From Aselliscus stoliczkanus (taxonomy: Eukaryota > Chordata > Mammalia > Chiroptera > Hipposideridae), in assembly GCA_033961575.1 (NCBI GenBank), contig CM066727.1, positions 119,090,434 through 119,154,433 of the forward strand: a stretch of 64,000 bases of DNA, given 5' to 3'. The notes beneath the pieces were generated by a model. The model was given only the letters and a program-made list of their open reading frames with translations, made no database searches and had not been told where the DNA came from. The position numbers were made by a program, and so were the translations under genes. Below are positions 58,601 through 64,000 of the stretch, piece by piece. Every line of letters begins with the position of its first letter. The first letter of the stretch is position 1.

Positions 58601-58622
58601 AGTGTGTGTGTGTGTGTGTGAG
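58601..58622. repeat. Short GT microsatellite
   Basis: About ten TG units. Confidence 0.95.
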
Positions 58623-61334
58623 GTCTACAGATCTGATTAATATTTGGAAATTAGAGTTTCTCGGGAGATTTCAACAAGAATAACTAAAGCACCCCTGGCC
58701 CTAGACCCAGAGGCGATCTTCCCTATCAATCCATGGCCTGGATTAAACTTTTTCCATCCTGTTCACTGTCCCTGTTTTTCAGCAGAGTTTGAACAAAAAG
58801 AAACCAGCACACTCAGGGTTGTGTTCCTCAACACTCCAAACAGATTCTGAAAAGCATAAAGGGTCAACCGTAAATACACATTTTACAAGACTCTTTAATC
58901 TATTTATGTCACAGGAATCTTCCCAAATAGAGAAACTGGAGCAGCTGCAAATAGCCATTATTGACGTTCTCTGACTACACTGATGAGTAGGATGGTTTGT
59001 GTGCCACAGGGTGGTTGTAAAGAGAGATTTCTGTGGGGTGGTGATTTTCTGTACTCATCAGTGGATTTTGTTTTTTCATGTGGGTCAAGCTCTCTAACTA
59101 TAAACAAAGGGGGAAATTTTGGCTTGAGAAATATCTACTTTACTTTGTTAATAAGCAAGGCTGAAAGTGGAAAAAATAATTTTGTTTTGTAAACATGAGC
59201 TTGTTGTTCAATTAGTGCAAAACATAACTCTTGCAAAATGCTAGGGGGACAGGGTCTCCATGGGGCTAGTGTTTAAAATGGCTGTGGAGGAATAGCAACA
59301 GCAGCTCTGTTTATCGTACGAATGTAGGGAATGTCAAAACCAAACCATCAACATTATTTTAAACAACGGAATGCCACTTACCAGCTGTTGAGCTACCCAT
59401 GTCAACCAAACAAACTCTTTCAACTTTAAAGGGAGAAAAATTTCTTTTTTCTCTCCATTTATTTCATGAGAGCATCAGAAGTAACACCTGAGTCATCAAT
59501 AATTCATGAAATTGATGATTCTTCTTCCCATCCATGGCTTGATGTTATTTTACCAGACAAAATTCTAAGTGAATTTCTTTTCTCTTTTGTGTTTGTGGAA
59601 GCTATTTCCCTTCTCTGGTTTGGTCTTCTGGTTAATGTGCTGAGGCAGGCTTTTGGCAGCCAGATGGAATATAATCTAATTTTAGGATTTCCATTAGCTC
59701 TTGTGTTGAATGTGCTACCATTTCCTAATTTCAACACAAATATTCTAGAGAGTGGATTATCATTTATGTTATTGCTGCATAATAAAGCCATTATGCTAAT
59801 ATGCTTTTTTCACATAATTTTTTTGCTTTTTAAAAATTTACTTTTTAATTATAGTTGATATACAATATTATATTAGTTTCTTCATGAAGATTCAAAAAAT
59901 TCACATCACCCTTTTTTATTGGTCACATGTTGATAGATGGCAAGTTGTGAACTTGATAACATTGCCTACTTTCAGACTGGTCAGCCTTAGTTCTGCTTTT
60001 TTCTCCACGTTTCTTCCAGGTTGGTTTGGGCACCATTTAGTACTTTATTTTCAGTTTGAGGGAGTTCAGCAACCCAATGAACCTTAAGAATGGAAAAATA
60101 AGAAACAGAACCAGTTCATCTTAGGGCAAAAAAATTCATTTGCCAAAGTAATTTTTTTAGAGTAAGAAATAACTGTGTCATTCCAAATGTACAGGTACTA
60201 CTATGCCAAAGTGCTGCAGACAGCTTCACACTAAACTTTGCTAAAATTAATTGAGTGTTAATGGAAGTTTGGGGGTAGGAGAATTAAAGAGATAAGTACT
60301 CTGTTTTTTTGTTATTTTTTTTATCACCACTTCCCAAAACTGTATAGTAGAAGGCTCTGATAATGGTTATAAAAATAACAGTGCCTGCTTATTTGTGCGA
60401 GGCAGAATATAAAGCAGTTTCACAACTTTTCTGCATTGATTCAGAGTAATCCCCCAGGTGTCCTCCAGCAAAGCCCTCCCCTGGGCTAACAGCAGGCTGC
60501 CATGGCCACCAGAATCCTGGGAGTTGGGCTTTGGATCAGGTTTTGAGATTCTAATAAACACAGCATATGAACAACCTTCTGGAATCAGATTCTTTATGAA
60601 AAAAGGAAAAATTGAGGTTACAATTACTCAAAAGGTCTTTTGGATCTTGGAAAGGAAGTGAGGAACCTACAAATGGCCTTATGTGTGGGAGAAGATAGAT
60701 AAAGAGACCTGGCTTGTTCTCAATCATAGCAGCCATTGAGACTCAGCAGGAATATCTGCCATGTAGTTTGTCACATGAAGGAAAAAACCAAGGTTCAGTG
60801 GCATGGCCAGAAAAATTGAGAAGATCAGACGTGGATGTCTGGTATTTGTTCTTTTAAATGCCAACTGAGACAAACTTCTTGCTACCGTGTCAACTGACCC
60901 ATGTCTGGAGAAAATGATGAAGGGGGATCCTAAGTCATACCGATAACTCTCAGTCCAGTTCCTGCTACTTTTATGGCATCTTGTTTTCTCCTTATAAATG
61001 GACTCCTGCTTCTCTGATTGCTCTTCTCTGCTGTCCTCCTGGGCTTCTCTTCCTGAAATTGTGACTTAAATATTGCCATCCCCCTGGGTTTGCCCCATGA
61101 CTCTTACCTATTCTTACTTTACCTAGAGTCCCTGGACAATCTCATCTATCCCATAGCTTCAGTTGCTCTCTCTATTGCCGATGGCTCTAAATTTAAATCC
61201 ACATCTCTAGTCCAGACTCCTCATTTGCTGGCTCCACAGACATATCAAAAGCAACATGTTTGAACTGAATTCATGATACTCTCCCCTCATAGCCACTGGC
61301 AACTGTGCTTTCCCCTGAGATTCTTGTCTTTCTA
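58623..61334. other. Mostly unique; largest gene-free non-repeat stretch on the right side
   Basis: The 130-codon + frame at 59466-59858 reads over a hydrophobic middle, but its last third runs into an L1-like 3' antisense piece (59830-59885, GTTGATATACAATATTATAT). I see no promoter, splice context or known domain. Frames at 60367-60661 also lack motifs. Confidence 0.5.
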
Positions 61335-61575
61335 ATAGTGACTAAGATTGACTGAGCTCATGATAATTCAGGCTCAGTTCCAAGCATTTAACATGCTTTA
61401 CCTCATTTCACCTTTTCAAGAGCTCAATACAGAAGATACAGTTATTATCCCCATTTTACCCATCTGAGGCACAGTGATTCGGTGCTGTGCCCAAGGTTCA
61501 ACAGCTGGTAGAGGTGGGCTTTGAATTCAGACTGTGTACACCAGAGCCGACACTTGTAACCACTGCTGTACTGCT
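61335..61575 (-). repeat. MIR SINE, antisense
   Basis: TTATTATCCCCATTTTACCC, CTGAGGCACAGTGATTCGGT and TGTGCCCAAGGTTCAACAGC are the reversed MIR core; TTCCAAGCATTTAACATGCT is the tail side. Confidence 0.85.
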
Positions 61576-61607
61576 TCTTGTTGTGTGTTTACCTAAGCCA
61601 GAACCCA

Positions 61608-62095
61608 GGGCATTGTTGTTTTTTTTAAAGATTTTTATTGGGTAATTGGGGGAGGGGAACAGCATTGGGGAATCAGGGAAAGGGAACAGACAAGTTGTTG
61701 TCCTTTTGTTCTTCAGTCTAGTTGTGGAGCATGTCGCTTCGCTGGCCCTTGCTGGTATTGTGATCATTGGGCGCTTCCCAGCTGAGGCAGTTGATCGCTG
61801 GCCATTGGACAGCCACTCACTGCAGCTCACAGTAGCTCACAAAAGCTCACGCCGGCTGCCAGCCACTCACAGTAGCTCATGGCAGCCCACTGCAGCATGA
61901 GCTGCAGCCTACACCATCACCGGCAACACAACAGCCCAGCTCCCGGTGGAGCTGTTGTTCACCATCTTAGCTGTAGAGGGTGCAGTGTCACTGGCCCTCA
62001 TGTGGGATCTGAACTGGGGCGCTGCTGCTCAGAGCTGGCGTCCCAAGCCAACTCTTAACCAATGCCTCACTAGGCCAGCCTGTAGGGCATCGTTT
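61608..62095 (-). repeat. Long-form SINE, full length, with target duplications
   Basis: The element is about 61620-62080. The minus-strand head is GGCTGGCCTAGTGAGGCATT, GGTTAAGAGTTGGCTTGGGA, GTTCAGATCCCACATGAGGG; the tail ends CCCCCAATTACCCAATAAAA. Target duplications are AGGGCATTGTTGTTTTT (61608) and AGGGCATCGTTTTTG (62084). It has the longest internal CACTCAC/AGCTCAC array of the set. The 110-codon minus frame 61498-61830 runs through it. Confidence 0.92.
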
Positions 62096-62284
62096 TTGAT
62101 GTCTCCTTGCTTGCCTTCCGTATCCAATCTGATATCCATCACATGGCGTTTACCTGCTGAATAACGTCTGATTTCTTCCTGTCTTTACTATCACCACAGT
62201 AGTCCAAGCTGTTGGCTCCTTTCTGGACACATGTAATGGACTCCCAACAGCTTCCTGTCTTTCTCTCTTCTTTTTTTCCCACCA

Positions 62285-62625
62285 GATATACATCTCATAT
62301 TACAAATAAAGAAGGGGATCAAAAGGTACAAACTTCCAGTTACAAGATAAATAAGTCCTAAGTTGTAATGCACAACAATGGTGACTATAATTAACAGTAC
62401 TGTATCGTATATTTGAAAGTTGCTGAGAGCAGTTCTTAAAAGTTCTCATCATAAGGAAAAAAAGTTGTAATGAAGTATGTTGATGGGAGGCTAACTAAAT
62501 TTATTGTGGCAATCATTTTGCAATATATGCATATATCAAATCATTATGTTTATGTTGTATACCTAACACAGTATCATGTGTAAATTCTGTCTCAATAAAA
62601 AATACCAATGATCAAAAAAACCAGA
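62285..62625 (+). repeat. L1 3' end, sense
   Basis: AAGGTACAAACTTCCAGTTA, GATAAATAAGTCCTAAGTTG, ATATTTGAAAGTTGCTGAGA and TTAAAAGTTCTCATCATAAG match the classic L1MA/L1MB 3'UTR, ending in TCTCAATAAAAAATACC. Confidence 0.9.
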
Positions 62626-62669
62626 TACACATTTTAAGAATCATCACTTCATCAGAAATGATAGTGACT

Positions 62670-62724
62670 GAGATGTAGTGTTTGCTGAAATGAGATGTAG
62701 TGTTTGCTGAAATGTAGTGTTTGC
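62670..62724 (+). repeat. 22-bp tandem duplication
   Basis: GAGATGTAGTGTTTGCTGAA(AT) occurs twice in tandem with a partial third unit. Confidence 0.85.
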
Positions 62725-62950
62725 AGGACTGTGAGGCAGTCCTGATGTTTTAACGTGGGCTTGTTATACACATTCCTATGTATTACATTTATTGTATTTT
62801 GGCTTTTGCTTTTGTAAAATAGAAGCACAGTATACAGCTGAGATCAAAGGGAACAATTTAATCAAGTAAATTAACACAAAAAAATTCACAATGGTTAGTG
62901 CTAAAAGAAAAAAAAAGAAAAAAAGCATATGTTGAAAATCTACTTGAGAG

Positions 62951-64000
62951 ACAGGGGCAAGATGGCGGCTGTGAGGAGGGCTCCATGAAATCTCCCCTGG
63001 AAATATCCACAATTTGAACTTCTAATACGCTTCAAAGAGACATCTACTCATCACACAGAGCAACTAAGAGTTCCACACAAGGATTGCTGGAAGGTGGTCA
63101 GGCCGGGCGAGTAGGGGAAGACGGCTGTGAGACGCGTGAGGTGCAGCCCGCACCCGTGGCTGCTGAGTCACGGTGAGTGTTGCCCCGGCTCGCTCCCTGC
63201 GGCCCGCGGCCCACCTAGAGTTCAGCAAGAGCGCGTTGGTTTGCAGTCTGAGGCAGAAGCCTCAGGCCGGGCAAGTGCGGGAGGAGAGAGAAGAGACGAC
63301 TGTGCAGAGGTACGAGCTGCACCCGCGGCTCGCCAGGTCCCCAGGAAGCAGGGTGCAGAGCCCCGCAGCGGCAGGGCAAGATCAGTCCCTGCACCCTCCC
63401 GGTTCAGGGATCAGTCTCGGTGCCCACCCGGTCTGGGGAGCGCAGAAGCCTGAAACCCGGGAGCAGGGGAAAAAAGAGGACTCGCGCGCGGAGAAGTAGC
63501 GCACCGGGTGGAGACGCAGGTCCCCGAGAGATGGAGCGGGGATCGGAGCCGCGTGGAAAGGTGCGCGCAGTCCCCTAAACCCGGCGGCAGCCCCTCCAGG
63601 AGCGCAGCAGGAGAACGGCGCGGGTGCGCGCCGGCTCCGAGGCAGAAGCCTTAACCCGGGAGCAGGGGAAACAAGAAGACTTGCTCAGAAACGCAGCGCG
63701 CCGGGCGGAGACGCAGGTCCCCGAGAGACCCGGAGCGGGGATCTTAGCCACACGGTAGGGTGCGGGCAATTCCCTAAAACCCGGCAGACCCTTTGGGAGA
63801 GCAGCAGGAACTCCGCTGGAGCATAAGAGGCAAAGGCCTTAGTTTAAAACAGTGTTGGAACTGTGGCTTTGTTTATTTTTATGTTTTTTATTTTTTTTTC
63901 CTTTTTCTACTCTTGAACAGAAAGCAAAAAAAAAAACACCAATAACCCACCCACTCCCACAAACTTTGGCCCCCGCCAAGACAGAGTCTTAAACTAACTC
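62951..64000 (+). mobile_element. L1-type 5'UTR/promoter, CpG-rich, cut by the window end
   Basis: At about 62957 the sequence begins GGGGCAAGATGGCGGCTGTG, with the YY1-type CAAGATGGCGG found at the 5' end of mammalian L1s. About 800 bases of very CpG-rich DNA follow (CGCGCGCGG near 63482), quite unlike the flanks. The UTR is made of duplicated units: about 63097-63250 resembles 63262-63340, and 63444-63640 resembles 63641-63820 over nearly 190 bases (shared GGAGACGCAGGTCCCCGAGA). It ends in a T-rich then A/C-rich stretch as before ORF1. An AP-1-like TGAGTCA (63164) and a splice-donor-like CGGTGAGT (63171) are present. ORF1 and ORF2 would lie past the window. The frames at 63127-63499 are UTR shadows. 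Confidence 0.75.
62961..62971 (+). promoter_or_regulatory. YY1-type site at the L1 5' end
   Basis: CAAGATGGCGG matches the YY1 motif that positions transcription starts in human L1. Seen in sequence; function inferred from the L1 family. Confidence 0.6.

Noticed and set aside
59466..59858. 130-codon frame with a hydrophobic middle
   Set aside because: No domain, promoter or splice context was found, and its 3' part enters an L1-like fragment. Not supported as a gene.
63127..63499. Two 108-codon GC-rich frames
   Set aside because: They lie in a CpG-rich L1-type 5'UTR in different phases with no domain.

Overview
The window is mammalian nuclear DNA with no protein-coding gene, exon or RNA gene that I can support. 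It looks like intergenic or deep intronic sequence. The open frames are short and mostly fall in repeats. The clade clue is the repeat content. One tRNA-derived SINE family has at least eleven copies (long form about 455 bp, short form about 75-110 bp), a second tRNA-headed SINE is present, and fold-back mariner elements and an 80-bp mariner-type miniature element occur. From memory of bat genomes this set suggests Chiroptera, probably the Yinpterochiroptera/rhinolophoid side. That placement is recall, not a database result.

Layout: 1-2460 is AT-rich unique sequence. 2461-4173 holds L1 3' ends and a processed pseudogene of CACYBP that is itself split by an L1 3' fragment. 4174-16300 is mostly unique DNA with old MIR, L2, MER5 and MaLR relics and a GC-rich promoter-like relic at 8291-9260. 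16300-17600 has a diverged inverted repeat flanking a SINE. 19171-20079 and 26772-27593 are two copies of one palindromic mariner derivative, inserted in opposite orientations. 23772-25305 is a textbook 5'-inverted (twin-primed) L1 with target-site duplications and two later SINE insertions. 28375-32290 is a dense nest of LTR, SINE and ancient repeat. 36-48 kb is mostly unique with MIRs, SINEs and microsatellites. 49420-53380 is a block of antisense L1 pieces, including ORF1 and 5' region sequence. 55-62 kb has more SINEs, L1 3' ends and a MaLR LTR inside an older repeat. From about 62951 to the window end is a CpG-rich L1-type 5'UTR made of duplicated units, on the + strand, whose ORFs would lie beyond the window.

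No genes here work together as a pathway. The biology visible is transposition: L1 retrotransposition, its trans-mobilisation of SINEs and a host mRNA copy, and cut-and-paste mariner derivatives. I did not find a novel gene system. The strongest leads are the fold-back mariner family, the modular SINE with a variable internal repeat, the apparent templated filler at the twin-primed L1 junction, and the apparently young L1 promoter at the right edge.
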